A DNA stretch of 64,000 nt, taken from the NCBI GenBank assembly GCA_002375765.1, contig DFMV01000080.1, forward strand, positions 1-64,000. Reading direction: 5' to 3'. Of the stretch, positions 49,169 to 58,228 are shown one piece after another. Position 1 is the stretch's first letter. Each line of letters starts with the position of its first letter. The notes below the pieces were generated by a model. That model made no database searches, was not told where the DNA came from, and was given only the letters and a program-made list of their open reading frames with translations. The translations under genes were made by a program, and so were the position numbers. The stretch comes from Rhizobiales bacterium UBA3584. Lineage in GTDB: Bacteria > Pseudomonadota > Alphaproteobacteria > Rhizobiales > Devosiaceae.

Positions 49169-50548
49169 TCAGTCATACTGTTCGCGATATTTGCGCACGA
49201 TCGTCAGAGCGACGACGTTGAGACAGAGCGTCACGATGAAGAGCACCAGACCGAGCGCAAACGCGGCCAGGGTCTTGGGACTATCGAAAGCGGTGTCCCC
49301 GATGAGCAGTGTTACGATCTGCACGGTCACGGTGGTTACCGAGTCGAGGGGATTGACATTGAGCGTGGCGATCAGGCCGGCGGCCATGACCACGATCATC
49401 GTTTCACCGATGGCGCGTGACAGGGCCAGCAGGACGCCGCCCATGATCCCCGGCAACGCGGCGGGAAGCATGACCTTTGTCATGGTTTCAGCGCGGGTGG
49501 CGCCCATGGCCAGCGAGCCATCGCGCAACGAGCGTGGCACGGCACGCAACGCGTCGTCCGACAATGACGAGATGAAGGGGATGATCATGATCCCCATCAC
49601 ACCGCCCGCAGCGAGCGCGGAATTGGGTGAAGTTGCCAGACCCATGAGATTGCCCGCCTCGCGAATTGCGGGGGCAACAGTCAGAACCGCGAAAAAGCCG
49701 TAAACCACGGTCGGAACGCCTGCCAGGATTTCCAGCAAAGGCTTGACCACGTTGCGGAACCGATCGTTGGCATATTCAACCAGATAAATGGCGGTGAAGA
49801 TGCCGATAGGCGTAGCGACAAACATCGCAATAGCGGCGATGACCAGCGTGCCTAGAAAAACAGGTACCGCGCCAAAGGCACCGGCGCCGGCGATCTGATC
49901 TTCACGGATCGGAATCTGCGGCTCCCAGTTGAGCCCGAAGAAAAATTCATGGGCCGGTACCATCGCGAAGAACCGCATCGCCTCATAGACCAGCGACACG
50001 ATGATCCCAATGGTGGTGAGAATGGCCACGATCGAACAAAAGATCATGAAGCCGGTCAGAAACAACTCGACATTGGTGCGGGCACGGAAGCGATGATTGA
50101 GCCGCGTATAGGCGACAAAGGCCGCTATGATCATGATGGCAACTGCGACCACCACCATGGCCCAGCCGGCGATAGTCTGCCAGCGCACCAGCGTTTCGGC
50201 AGCATCGAGAATGGCCTGCTCAGGGGTTCCGAAGATCACGCCAGCAGCGACGTTCTTGATTTCGGACATGAGCAGTTGCACCCGCGCCGGGGCCAGACCT
50301 TCAGTGAGGCTCGACGGCAGGGTGGAGACCAGCAGGCTCTCAATGACGCTGTTCTGGAACGCGAGCCAGAGCAGCACCAGGACGAGGGCAGGCACCCCAA
50401 CCCAGATGGCAACGAAGGCACCGTGATAACCCGGCAATGAATGGGTTTCCGCGCCGTTTGCCGCTGCAAATCTGTTGCCGGCGCCGCGGCCGACATAAAA
50501 GGCCGCAAGGGAGAAGACAATGATCGCCAAGAAAAGATAGCCGAGCAT
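49169..50548 (-). CDS. pstC: phosphate ABC transporter permease PstC, long form
   Basis: This 459-residue permease carries the N-terminal PstC extension of alphaproteobacteria (about 150 residues, three membrane spans and a periplasmic segment) before a standard permease domain with the coupling loop LRAVPRSLRDGSLAMGATRAETM. It pairs with PstA in the inner membrane. The start at 50548 has AGGAG about 9 bases upstream; a frame upstream would run into the intercistronic hairpin. Confidence 0.93.
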   Translation of the reverse strand: MLGYLFLAIIVFSLAAFYVGRGAGNRFAAANGAETHSLPGYHGAFVAIWVGVPALVLVLLWLAFQNSVIESLLVSTLPSSLTEGLAPARVQLLMSEIKNVAAGVIFGTPEQAILDAAETLVRWQTIAGWAMVVVAVAIMIIAAFVAYTRLNHRFRARTNVELFLTGFMIFCSIVAILTTIGIIVSLVYEAMRFFAMVPAHEFFFGLNWEPQIPIREDQIAGAGAFGAVPVFLGTLVIAAIAMFVATPIGIFTAIYLVEYANDRFRNVVKPLLEILAGVPTVVYGFFAVLTVAPAIREAGNLMGLATSPNSALAAGGVMGIMIIPFISSLSDDALRAVPRSLRDGSLAMGATRAETMTKVMLPAALPGIMGGVLLALSRAIGETMIVVMAAGLIATLNVNPLDSVTTVTVQIVTLLIGDTAFDSPKTLAAFALGLVLFIVTLCLNVVALTIVRKYREQYD

Positions 50549-50583
50549 TTCCGTGTCTCCTGCCTTGCGGTCCTGAAGGGAAA

Positions 50584-50607
50584 GGGACCGGGTCGAAACC
50601 CGGTCCC
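50584..50607 (-). terminator. intercistronic hairpin between pstS and pstC
   Basis: GGGACCGGGT pairs perfectly with ACCCGGTCCC around a 4-base loop in the 70 bp gap after pstS, followed on the minus strand by TTTCCCTT. It is placed to stabilise pstS mRNA or stop part of the transcripts, so that more binding protein is made than membrane subunits. Confidence 0.7.
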
Positions 50608-50618
50608 AGACATTGGTA

Positions 50619-51659
50619 TTATTCGTAGCGCGTGAAGTGCTCGCCATTCTCGACGCGAGCGCGGGTTGCGTCGCGTTCTTCGTCGGAAAGCGGGATCAGG
50701 CCGCGCTCTTCAAGGTAGCCGCCCGGACCGAAGGAAGCTTCGGACACATATTCAGTCACGAATTCTTCGAGGCCAGGAATAACGCCGCGGTGTGCGTTCT
50801 TGATGTAGAAGAACAGCGGGCGCGAAACGCCGTAGGAAGCGTCGGCAATGGTTTCAGGCGCAGGCAACACACCTTCGACTGCAACAGCCTTGAGGGTGTC
50901 CTGGTTTTCGTAGAGGAACGAATAACCGAAGATGCCCAGGGCATTTTCGTCGGCATTGAGGCGCTGGACAATCAGATTGTCGTTTTCGCCGGCTTCAACG
51001 AAAGGCCCGTCCTGACGCATGCGCGAGCAGGTTTCTTCCATCGCGTCTTCATCGAGAGCAGCGATCGCTTCGAATTCCTCGCAACCTTCGAGCATGACGA
51101 GCTCGACGAAGGCGTCGCGGGTGCCCGAGGTCGGGGGAGGACCGAAGACGGTGATTTCCATGTCGGGAAGCGAGGAGTCGATTTCCGACCAGTTGGTGTA
51201 GGGGTTGGCGACGATTTCGCCATCAACTTCAACTTCAGCAGCCAGCGCCTGGAAGATCTGGGCCTTGGTCAGGTCCATGTCCGGGCCGTTCTGAGAATGG
51301 GCAATCGAGAGACCATCAAAGCCAATGAGGACTTCGGTGATGCTGTCGACGCCATTTTCAAGGCAGGTTTCGTATTCGGATTCGGTCATGGCGCGCGAAG
51401 CGCCCGTGATATCGGGGTGATCGACACCGACGCCGCCACAGAAAATCTGCATGCCGCCACCGGTACCGGTGGATTCAACGACCGGAGCCGTGCCGCCGGT
51501 CATCGCGGCGAACTGCTCGGAAACAGCCTGGGTGTAGGGGAACACAGTGGAGGAGCCCACAATGCGAATCTGGTCACGGCTCTGGGCCTGGGCGCCAGTT
51601 GCGCCAAGAGCGGCAACGACGGCCACTGCTGCAGCGCTGGCGTAAAGTGCGGTTTTCAT
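50619..51659 (-). CDS. pstS: periplasmic phosphate-binding protein
   Basis: This 346-residue protein captures phosphate in the periplasm. A signal peptide (MKTALYASAAAVAVVAALGATGAQA) is cleaved after about residue 25. The mature part shows the phosphate-site motifs IVGSSTVFPYT near the start, ESTGTGGGMQIFC and PPTSGTRDAFVE. AAGGAAGA precedes the ATG. It follows the Pho box at 51799-51816 and is the first gene of the pstSCAB-phoU-phoB unit. Confidence 0.95.
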   Translation of the reverse strand: MKTALYASAAAVAVVAALGATGAQAQSRDQIRIVGSSTVFPYTQAVSEQFAAMTGGTAPVVESTGTGGGMQIFCGGVGVDHPDITGASRAMTESEYETCLENGVDSITEVLIGFDGLSIAHSQNGPDMDLTKAQIFQALAAEVEVDGEIVANPYTNWSEIDSSLPDMEITVFGPPPTSGTRDAFVELVMLEGCEEFEAIAALDEDAMEETCSRMRQDGPFVEAGENDNLIVQRLNADENALGIFGYSFLYENQDTLKAVAVEGVLPAPETIADASYGVSRPLFFYIKNAHRGVIPGLEEFVTEYVSEASFGPGGYLEERGLIPLSDEERDATRARVENGEHFTRYE

Positions 51660-51798
51660 GTTTCTGATCTTCCTTCGTGTCAGAAGCGTCAGGGCATAAG
51701 CCCCTTGGGTTTTGATGAAACCGGACATTTGTCTTTGCGGCTCCATCTCGAAAACACGGGCAACCTATGGCTGGCAGCTAAAGGTTCTATGTCATTTC

Positions 51799-51816
51799 TG
51801 TGACACTTGGATGACA
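51799..51816 (-). promoter_or_regulatory. Pho box upstream of pstS
   Basis: On the minus strand TGTCATCCAAGTGTCAC contains two TGTCA units 11 bp apart, the pattern of a PhoB binding site (CTGTCAT-N4-CTGTCA). It lies about 140 bases before the pstS start, in the 242 bp gap between phoR and pstS, and supports induction by low phosphate. Confidence 0.75.
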
Positions 51817-51901
51817 TCGCAACTTGCTGATATTGAATATAAAAATGCGCCGCCCCCCTGTGGGAAACGGCGCATTGATAATATTTGTGACGAAGAAGCG
51901 G

Positions 51902-53188
51902 TCAGCGGGGCAGGAGGATTTCCACGCGAGTCCCCTCGCCCAGCTTCGAGCGGATGGAGAGCAGGCCGTGGTGGCGGGCAACGATGTGCTTGACGATGGC
52001 AAGGCCCAGGCCGGTGCCCTTTTTCTTGCGGTTGGCTTCGGCATCTCCGCGATAGAAGCGCTCGGTGAGGCGCGGCACGTGTTCCTCGGCAATGCCCGCA
52101 CCGAAATCGGTAACGGTAATGGCGTGGTGGTCGCCTGAGCGGCTGGCGCTGGCAATGAGCGCTATCTCCACCCTGCCCCCGTCCCCGCCATATTTGATGG
52201 CGTTGTCGGCGAGGTTTTCCACCACTTCGAACAATTCCTGACGATCGCCGATGATGGTCACGGGTTCCTCGGGCAATTTTAGGTCGAGGACCAGTTCGGC
52301 GGCTTCGATCTTGGGCTCGAGAGTTTCGGCGACCTCACGCAGCAGCAGGTTGAGATTGACCTCGGTGGTGGGCTTGACGTGCTGGCGCAACTCGATGCGC
52401 GAAAGCGAGAGCAGGTCATCAATCAGGCTCGACATGCGCTCGGACTGGCTGCGCATGATGCCGAGGAACCGGCTGCGCGCCGCCTCGTCCTTTGCCGCGG
52501 GGCCCTGCAAGGTGTCGATAAACCCCATCAGCGACGTCAGCGGGGTGCGCAATTCGTGGCTGGCATTGGCGATGAAATCGCCGCGCATGCGGTCGGTGCG
52601 CTTCTGCTCGGTGAAATCGTAAAGGGTGATGGCCACGAAACTGCGGTCCTCGCCGGGGCGGTAGGGCACGACCGAGGCGCGATACCATGTTTCGTTGGGA
52701 ACCGGGATGTGAAGTTCGGTGCCCTGGGCCGTCCCGGTCTCGATGGCCTTGTCTATGGCTTCCACAAGGTCGGGATCACGCAGGGTGAAGGCTAGGGGAT
52801 CGCCCGTCTTGGCGCGGGGAAAGCGCTTGAGCGCGGCTGGATTGCGGTAAATCAGCACCGCCCTTTCATTGATGATCAGGCACGGCTCGGTGAGGATGTC
52901 GGAAAACTGCTCAACGGCGGTGTCGATGCCGGCAAGTGCGTCGGACGCTTTATCGGCTGCATCCGATTGACGCGAAGCGCGCGTCGCAATGGCGGTGATG
53001 GCAACGATGGCCAGAATGACCACACCGGAATCGAGGGGAGCGACCCTGCCGAATGCAGCCAATGCCATGACAAGTAAAATGGCAGCGGCGCCGACCAGGA
53101 ACGGCGACGCCATGACGATTGGCCGGACCGCCGCGGGTCGCGTCTTCACTCTCTGTCCTGCGCTCATTGCAAATGAATCATCAATCAT
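51902..53188 (-). CDS. phoR: phosphate regulon sensor histidine kinase
   Basis: This 428-residue inner-membrane kinase phosphorylates PhoB. After a short N-terminus come two adjacent membrane segments (about 22-65), a PAS-like domain (TEPCLIINERAVLIYRN, about 100-210), the HisKA dimer with the phospho-His in ANASHELRTPLTSL, and the ATPase with the N-box ENLADNAIKYG and DFGAGI. It precedes pstS on the same strand. The start is uncertain: 53188 and 53200 are both ATG and neither has a good upstream site. Confidence 0.92.
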   Translation of the reverse strand: MIDDSFAMSAGQRVKTRPAAVRPIVMASPFLVGAAAILLVMALAAFGRVAPLDSGVVILAIVAITAIATRASRQSDAADKASDALAGIDTAVEQFSDILTEPCLIINERAVLIYRNPAALKRFPRAKTGDPLAFTLRDPDLVEAIDKAIETGTAQGTELHIPVPNETWYRASVVPYRPGEDRSFVAITLYDFTEQKRTDRMRGDFIANASHELRTPLTSLMGFIDTLQGPAAKDEAARSRFLGIMRSQSERMSSLIDDLLSLSRIELRQHVKPTTEVNLNLLLREVAETLEPKIEAAELVLDLKLPEEPVTIIGDRQELFEVVENLADNAIKYGGDGGRVEIALIASASRSGDHHAITVTDFGAGIAEEHVPRLTERFYRGDAEANRKKKGTGLGLAIVKHIVARHHGLLSIRSKLGEGTRVEILLPR

Positions 53189-53289
53189 GACAATGGCCAT
53201 ATCGCGCGTGCATGACAATGGCATGATGAGCCGAGCGCCGCCGATTATGACATTTGTTACACAAAGCGCCCCGAGAGGACTTGATCTAT

Positions 53290-54129
53290 ATGGATGGCTT
53301 CGACCTCGAAAACCCAGAACTCGACGAGACAATCAAGGATCGGGCGCTGACCAGTGGCGGCTATCCTTATACCGAGAAGCTCAAGACCAAGGATTACGAA
53401 AAGCATCTGCGGGCCCTGCAGATCGAGCTGGTCAAGCTCCAACGCCATCTGGCCGAGACCGGAGAGCGCGTTCTGGCCCTGTTCGAGGGACGGGATTCGG
53501 CGGGAAAGGGCGGCACGATCAAGCGTTTCCTGGAAAATCTCAATCCGCGCAACGCGCGCACCGTGGCTTTGCCGGTTCCTTCGGACCGCGAGCGCACGCA
53601 ATGGTATTTCCAGCGTTATGTGACACATCTGCCAGCGGGCGGTGAAATCGTGCTGTTCGACCGTTCCTGGTACAATCGCGCCGTGGTCGAGCCGGTGATG
53701 GGCTTTTGCACGCCGAGCCAGACCGAAAACTTCCTGCACGAGGCGCCGCCCTTCGAGCGGATGATAGCCGAGGAAGGCATTCATCTGTTCAAGTTCTGGC
53801 TGGAGATCGGGCGGGAAATGCAGCTCAGGCGCTTTCATGCCCGCCAGCACGACCCGCTCAAGGTCTGGAAACTTTCTCCTGTCGATCTCAAGGCACTCAA
53901 CAAGTGGGATGAATACACAAAGGCGCGCAACAAGATGTTCGTGGCGACCGATACGCCCGATACGCCCTGGACGGTGATCCGGGCCAACGACAAGAAGCGC
54001 GCCCGGATCGCGGCCATCCAGTCGGTCCTCTGGCCGATCGATTACGCCGACAAGGACTTTTCGGCGATCGGGGAAATCGACCACCAGCTCGTCATGTCGC
54101 CCGAAGGCTTTCTCGCCAAGCAAGGATAG
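53290..54129 (+). CDS. ppk2: polyphosphate kinase 2
   Basis: This 279-residue cytoplasmic kinase uses polyphosphate to phosphorylate nucleotides or the reverse. Walker A GRDSAGKGG is near residue 76, Walker B VLFDRSWYNRAVVEPVMGF near 125, and the lid region KFWLEIGREMQLRRFHARQHDP near 180 follows. The length matches class I PPK2. The start at 53290 has GAGG 12 bases upstream; 53254 (TTG) is an alternative. It diverges from phoR, which ties polyphosphate handling to phosphate control by position. Confidence 0.9.
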   Translation: MDGFDLENPELDETIKDRALTSGGYPYTEKLKTKDYEKHLRALQIELVKLQRHLAETGERVLALFEGRDSAGKGGTIKRFLENLNPRNARTVALPVPSDRERTQWYFQRYVTHLPAGGEIVLFDRSWYNRAVVEPVMGFCTPSQTENFLHEAPPFERMIAEEGIHLFKFWLEIGREMQLRRFHARQHDPLKVWKLSPVDLKALNKWDEYTKARNKMFVATDTPDTPWTVIRANDKKRARIAAIQSVLWPIDYADKDFSAIGEIDHQLVMSPEGFLAKQG

Positions 54130-54162
54130 GCTATTGCGGAGCGCAAAACGGGGAGGACGCGC

Positions 54163-55080
54163 GTGAGCCTGACAGCAGTATCCATCGGCGAAGCCATGAT
54201 TGAAATGAGCGGGGGCGAGGATCGCACCTACAGGCAGGGCTTTGCCGGGGACACGCTCAACACGGCCTATTATCTCAATGCGCTCCTTAAAGACGGCTGG
54301 ACAGTCCGCTACGCAACGGCAGTTGGTGACGACCTTTATTCCCAACAGATGATCGAATTTATCGGGCAGACCGGCATTGATACCGGCGCGATCCGTACGA
54401 TCAAGGGCAAGCGGGCCGGGCTCTACATGATCCATCAGGCCGATGGCGACCGCCATTTCACCTATTGGCGGGACACATCGGCGGCCAAGTTGCTGGCCGA
54501 CGATGAAGCGGCTCTGAAGGCCGCTTTAGGCGATGCCGGACTGATCTATTTTTCCGGCATCACGCTGGCCATCCTTGCTCCCGAAGCCCGTGCGCGGCTT
54601 ATTGCGGCAATTGGCGCCCGGCGCGCCTCGGGAGCGCTGGTTGCGTTCGATCCCAATATCAGGCCGACACTATGGGCGGACGACAGAAGCGTAGTCGATG
54701 CGCTGACGGAAGCGGCGAAGGTTTCGAGCATCGTTTTGCCCACGCATGCCGACGAAATTCCCTATTTCGATGATGTGGATGACGACGCGACCGCACGGCG
54801 CTATCTGGCGGCGGGATGCGAAGAGGTCGTGGTCAAGAATGGCGCGGATCCGGCGCTCGTGGTGACGGGCGATGGACTGTGGCGCGTGGGCGCACGAAAA
54901 GTCGCCGAGGTTGTCGATGCGACGGGGGCCGGCGATAGCTTCAATGGCGGGTACCTGGCGGCCCGTCTGGCCGGTGCCAGCCCTGAGGATGCCGCCAAAG
55001 CGGGGCACGCCACCGCCTCGGTGGTCATCGGCCACCATGGGGCGTTGATCCCCAAGGAAGCGCTCAACCAAATAACTTAG
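54163..55080 (+). CDS. kdgK: PfkB-family sugar kinase, likely 2-keto-3-deoxygluconate kinase
   Basis: This 305-residue kinase has the PfkB layout: SIGEAMIEMSGG at the start, GFAGDTLNTAYYL (Gly pair), a lid strand with TVRYATAVGDDLYSQQM, FSGITLAILAP and FDPNIRPTLWADD, and the signature DATGAGDSFNGGYLAARLAG with the catalytic Asp. The N-terminal GDTLN and the DPNIRPTLW motif fit KdgK, which phosphorylates KDG to KDPG. A GTG start follows GGGAGG. Other pentose or ketose kinases are possible. It ends 4 bases into the convergent DUF3422 gene. Confidence 0.88.
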   Translation: MSLTAVSIGEAMIEMSGGEDRTYRQGFAGDTLNTAYYLNALLKDGWTVRYATAVGDDLYSQQMIEFIGQTGIDTGAIRTIKGKRAGLYMIHQADGDRHFTYWRDTSAAKLLADDEAALKAALGDAGLIYFSGITLAILAPEARARLIAAIGARRASGALVAFDPNIRPTLWADDRSVVDALTEAAKVSSIVLPTHADEIPYFDDVDDDATARRYLAAGCEEVVVKNGADPALVVTGDGLWRVGARKVAEVVDATGAGDSFNGGYLAARLAGASPEDAAKAGHATASVVIGHHGALIPKEALNQIT

Positions 55081-56348
55081 TGCCCGGCCCCCTTGTCGAA
55101 CCCTCGCCGGATGGCGCGGAGGCCGAAGAACACGGCGACAAGCGCGATGGGAGAGAGGATGGAGATGGCGAGCGTCTTGTCCCAGCCGGTCGCCTCGAGC
55201 GGTCCGGCAAGCGCGTAGCCCAGAATGCCGATCAGATAATAGGTGATGGCAATGGTCGAGAGCCCTTCGACCGTGTGCTGTAGCCGGAACTGGCTCCGCG
55301 ACGTTTCGGCGATGGTTTCGAGCACCGACTTGTTCTGGATCTGCATGTCGAGGCTGATGCGCACGTTGAGCAGTTCGACGGCCCGCTCGAGCTTTTCAAG
55401 CAGGACAGCGAGCCGCTTGTCCATGGCCTCGCAAGTCGCCAATGCAGGCTCGACCCGGTTGCCGATAAAGCTCGAAAGCGAGGAGCCCTGACCCAGGGTG
55501 GTTTCGCGCAATTTTTCCAGCCGGCTCTTCATAATAGCGCCATAGGCATAGGCCGCCGCGAAACGATAGTTGAGCTGTTCGGAAATCTGACCCGAGCGCA
55601 CGGCAAGCGCGTGCAGGCTTTTGAGTCGTTCCTGGACCGCGTCGGTGGATTCGACGGCGGAAAGATCGGTCATCACATCGGTCAATTCCATCTCCACCGC
55701 CCGCAGATCCGGACCGGCCCGACGGGCCAACGGCAGGGCCAGGAGTGCCATGTTACGATACGTCTCGATCTCGAGAATGCGGCGCAGCGTGATGGCCCGA
55801 CGCAACGGCGAGAGCTTGCCGGCGGCAAATTCGAAACGGATGAACTTGTCCTTGTCGGGCACGAAATCGGTGGCCAGTTGGGCATTGGCATGTTCGACCG
55901 CAACAAGGCAGAGGCTTGTGGGATTGAACGAGGGGAACACCCGCTCGGGCAGTTCGGGCTCGTCCATCAGATCGACACGCATGGCGCCTACCAGTTCGGC
56001 TCCGCCCACGGCGTCCAGGCCGATATCTTGCGGCCAGTTCTCGGTATCTGTCAGCGCCGAATACCAGGTGATGGTGATGAATTCGGTGTGAAACTCCCAG
56101 GTCGCCACGCGTTCGGGGGTGGTGAACTGATACTGCCGACTGCCATCGTCCTTAACCGCGTGGCCATTGTCCGCCGCGAACCGGCGGAATTCTTCCATGG
56201 CCTTGCGCATGCCGCCCGTTCGGTCGGGGACGGTCAGGACCAAACGGCGCACGCGCATATTGGGCGCAACGAGTTCGACGGGCCGCGCGTGCAATTCGGC
56301 CAGAACCGCATCGCGGTGGGGATGGTCAGCTATTGGAGCAGCGCACAT
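55077..56348 (-). CDS. DUF3422 family protein
   Basis: This 423-residue protein has two C-terminal membrane helices (SILSPIALVAVFFGL being one) and long charged coiled-coil segments near the centre. The N-terminus HPHRDAVLAELHARPVELVAP is the characteristic DUF3422 opening. The function is unknown; predicted topology suggests a membrane-anchored cytoplasmic protein. Found widely in alphaproteobacteria. Its end overlaps the kdgK stop region. Confidence 0.88.
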   Translation of the reverse strand: MCAAPIADHPHRDAVLAELHARPVELVAPNMRVRRLVLTVPDRTGGMRKAMEEFRRFAADNGHAVKDDGSRQYQFTTPERVATWEFHTEFITITWYSALTDTENWPQDIGLDAVGGAELVGAMRVDLMDEPELPERVFPSFNPTSLCLVAVEHANAQLATDFVPDKDKFIRFEFAAGKLSPLRRAITLRRILEIETYRNMALLALPLARRAGPDLRAVEMELTDVMTDLSAVESTDAVQERLKSLHALAVRSGQISEQLNYRFAAAYAYGAIMKSRLEKLRETTLGQGSSLSSFIGNRVEPALATCEAMDKRLAVLLEKLERAVELLNVRISLDMQIQNKSVLETIAETSRSQFRLQHTVEGLSTIAITYYLIGILGYALAGPLEATGWDKTLAISILSPIALVAVFFGLRAIRRGFDKGAGH

Positions 56349-56467
56349 CTTTCAGAGCCTCAAAACAGCGTCGGCATACCGTACGCCCTCTGCAAAGCCA
56401 TCCCCATGCACCTTTGGTTTGATGCGCGCTTTTGACCTAACTTGATCCCACTTATTCTGGAAGCGCT

Positions 56468-57010
56468 CTAGTAGGCCTTGCCTTCGCGCTCTTTCATATA
56501 AGCAACCTCCTCCGGCGTGGAGGTTCGTCCCAAAGCCGTGTTGCGAAGCGGGAAGCGGCCGAAGCGCGCAATGATGTCGTGATGCTCGATGGCATAGGGC
56601 AGATATTCATCATCACCCAGCGAGCGGAACAGACGCACCGATTCCTCCTGGATCAACAGCGATTCCGAGTGCTGGTAGGGCATGTAGGCGAAGAGTCTTT
56701 CATGCACGGAAAGCTCGGCGTCGAGGCCGCGCGAAACGATCTCCTGGGCCAGGGCCAGCGCCATGGTGTCGGATGCGAACGCCGCTGCGCTGCCTCTGTT
56801 GAATTGTCGCGAGAGCTGATCGAGCAGAATGATTTCGGCCAGCCGGCCCTGTGGCGTTTCGCGCCAGGTCCAGAGCTCGGAGCGGATCGCTTTGGCATGA
56901 ATATCGCTGAGCCTTGCCGCGCAGCGGGCATCGAATTCGGGATCACCCGAATACCAATCCTGTGGCCCATGTTCGACGAACCAGAATTCAAGGACATCAT
57001 CGGGCTGCAT
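56468..57010 (-). CDS. DUF924 family protein
   Basis: This 180-residue soluble helical protein starts with MQPDDVLEFWFVEHGPQDWY and includes FLYMPYQHSES-like text (FAYMPYQHSESLLIQEESV) and ILLDQLSRQFNRGSAAAF, all typical of DUF924. The TPR-like fold has unknown function. The last residues (PEEVAYMKEREG) are also conserved. It diverges from the helicase gene downstream. Confidence 0.88.
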   Translation of the reverse strand: MQPDDVLEFWFVEHGPQDWYSGDPEFDARCAARLSDIHAKAIRSELWTWRETPQGRLAEIILLDQLSRQFNRGSAAAFASDTMALALAQEIVSRGLDAELSVHERLFAYMPYQHSESLLIQEESVRLFRSLGDDEYLPYAIEHHDIIARFGRFPLRNTALGRTSTPEEVAYMKEREGKAY

Positions 57011-57121
57011 GACCCTGTCTCCAATCTCGTTTTGTTCACATTTTGGGTTTCGCCACGGCGTTTGCCCGGCAATACTGGCGGGGAACTGATTCCCCTCATT
57101 GTGTCGGAGTGTGTCTCACAA

Positions 57122-58219
57122 ATGGTCGCTTGGTCCAGCCAGCAGGATGAGGCCCTCAAAGCCGTCGCCAAATGGCTCAAGGACGAGAACGGGCCGCAGG
57201 TGTTTAGGCTGTTCGGCTGGGCGGGAACGGGAAAATCGACGCTGGCCCGGCATCTGGCCCAGGACGTCAAGACCGTCAAATACGCGGCGTTTACCGGCAA
57301 GGCGGCTCTGGTGATGCGCAAGCGCGGGTGCAAGGGCGCTTCGACCATCCACTCCTTGATCTACACGCGGATTTCGGAAAAGGAAGGCGAGCCGCGCTTC
57401 GTGCTCGACCCGGAATCGGCGGCGGCGGATGCCGATCTGATCGTCATCGACGAGGTTTCGATGGTCGATGAGGTGCTGGGCACCGATCTGCTCTCGTTCG
57501 GCACAAAGGTACTGGTGCTGGGCGATCCGTTCCAGCTTCCACCGGTGCAGGGCGAGGGTTTTTTCACCGCGCAGAACCCCGACGTGATGCTGACCGAAAT
57601 TCACCGGCAGGCGGCGGACAACCCGATCGTCAGGCTCTCGCTCGATATCCGCGAGGGCCGCGGGCTGGACTATGGCACCTATGGCGAGAGCAAGGTGGTT
57701 TCGCGCCGCGAGGTCGATCAGTCCGAAGTGCTCGATGCCGATCAGGTGCTGGTGGGGCGCAACAAGACACGGCTCGATTACAACAACCGCATCCGGGAAT
57801 TGAAGGGCTTGCCCACCGACATTCCGGTCAAGGGCGACCGGCTTGTATGCCTGAGGAACAACCCGCAGAAAAAGCTGCTCAACGGGCAGATCTGGACGCT
57901 CAATTCGATCAAGAAGCGCGCCGGCGGCACGCTGGAAATGACCATCGATCCTGAAGAGGCCGACCGCACGTCAGTGCAGACCAAGGTGCGCGCCCATCAG
58001 AGCTTTTTTACCGGCGAGGACGCCGAGATGAGCTGGCAGTTGCGCCGGCAATACGATGAATTCACCTATGGCTATTGCCTGACCGTTCACAAATCGCAGG
58101 GCAGCCAGTGGGACAGCGTCTATCTGTTCGACGAGAGCTTTGTGTTCCGCGATGAAGCGCAGCGCTGGCTCTATACAGGCATCACCCGCGCCGCCGAACG
58201 CATCACGGTTGTCCGGTAA
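57122..58219 (+). CDS. RecD-like ATP-dependent DNA helicase (AAA/UvrD-type)
   Basis: This 365-residue protein is a compact superfamily 1 helicase. Walker A GWAGTGKST is near residue 33, DEVSMVDEVL (Walker B) near 113, GDPFQLPPVQGEGFF near 136, and the late motifs YGYCLTVHKSQGSQWDSVYLFDESF and WLYTGITRAAERI at the end. Its size fits Dda/RecD2-like enzymes without RecBC partners, acting in DNA repair or replication restart. The start at 57122 has only a distant GGAG. It lies in the 111 bp gap after the divergent DUF924 gene. Confidence 0.88.
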   Translation: MVAWSSQQDEALKAVAKWLKDENGPQVFRLFGWAGTGKSTLARHLAQDVKTVKYAAFTGKAALVMRKRGCKGASTIHSLIYTRISEKEGEPRFVLDPESAAADADLIVIDEVSMVDEVLGTDLLSFGTKVLVLGDPFQLPPVQGEGFFTAQNPDVMLTEIHRQAADNPIVRLSLDIREGRGLDYGTYGESKVVSRREVDQSEVLDADQVLVGRNKTRLDYNNRIRELKGLPTDIPVKGDRLVCLRNNPQKKLLNGQIWTLNSIKKRAGGTLEMTIDPEEADRTSVQTKVRAHQSFFTGEDAEMSWQLRRQYDEFTYGYCLTVHKSQGSQWDSVYLFDESFVFRDEAQRWLYTGITRAAERITVVR

Positions 58220-58228
58220 ACGCCGCCG

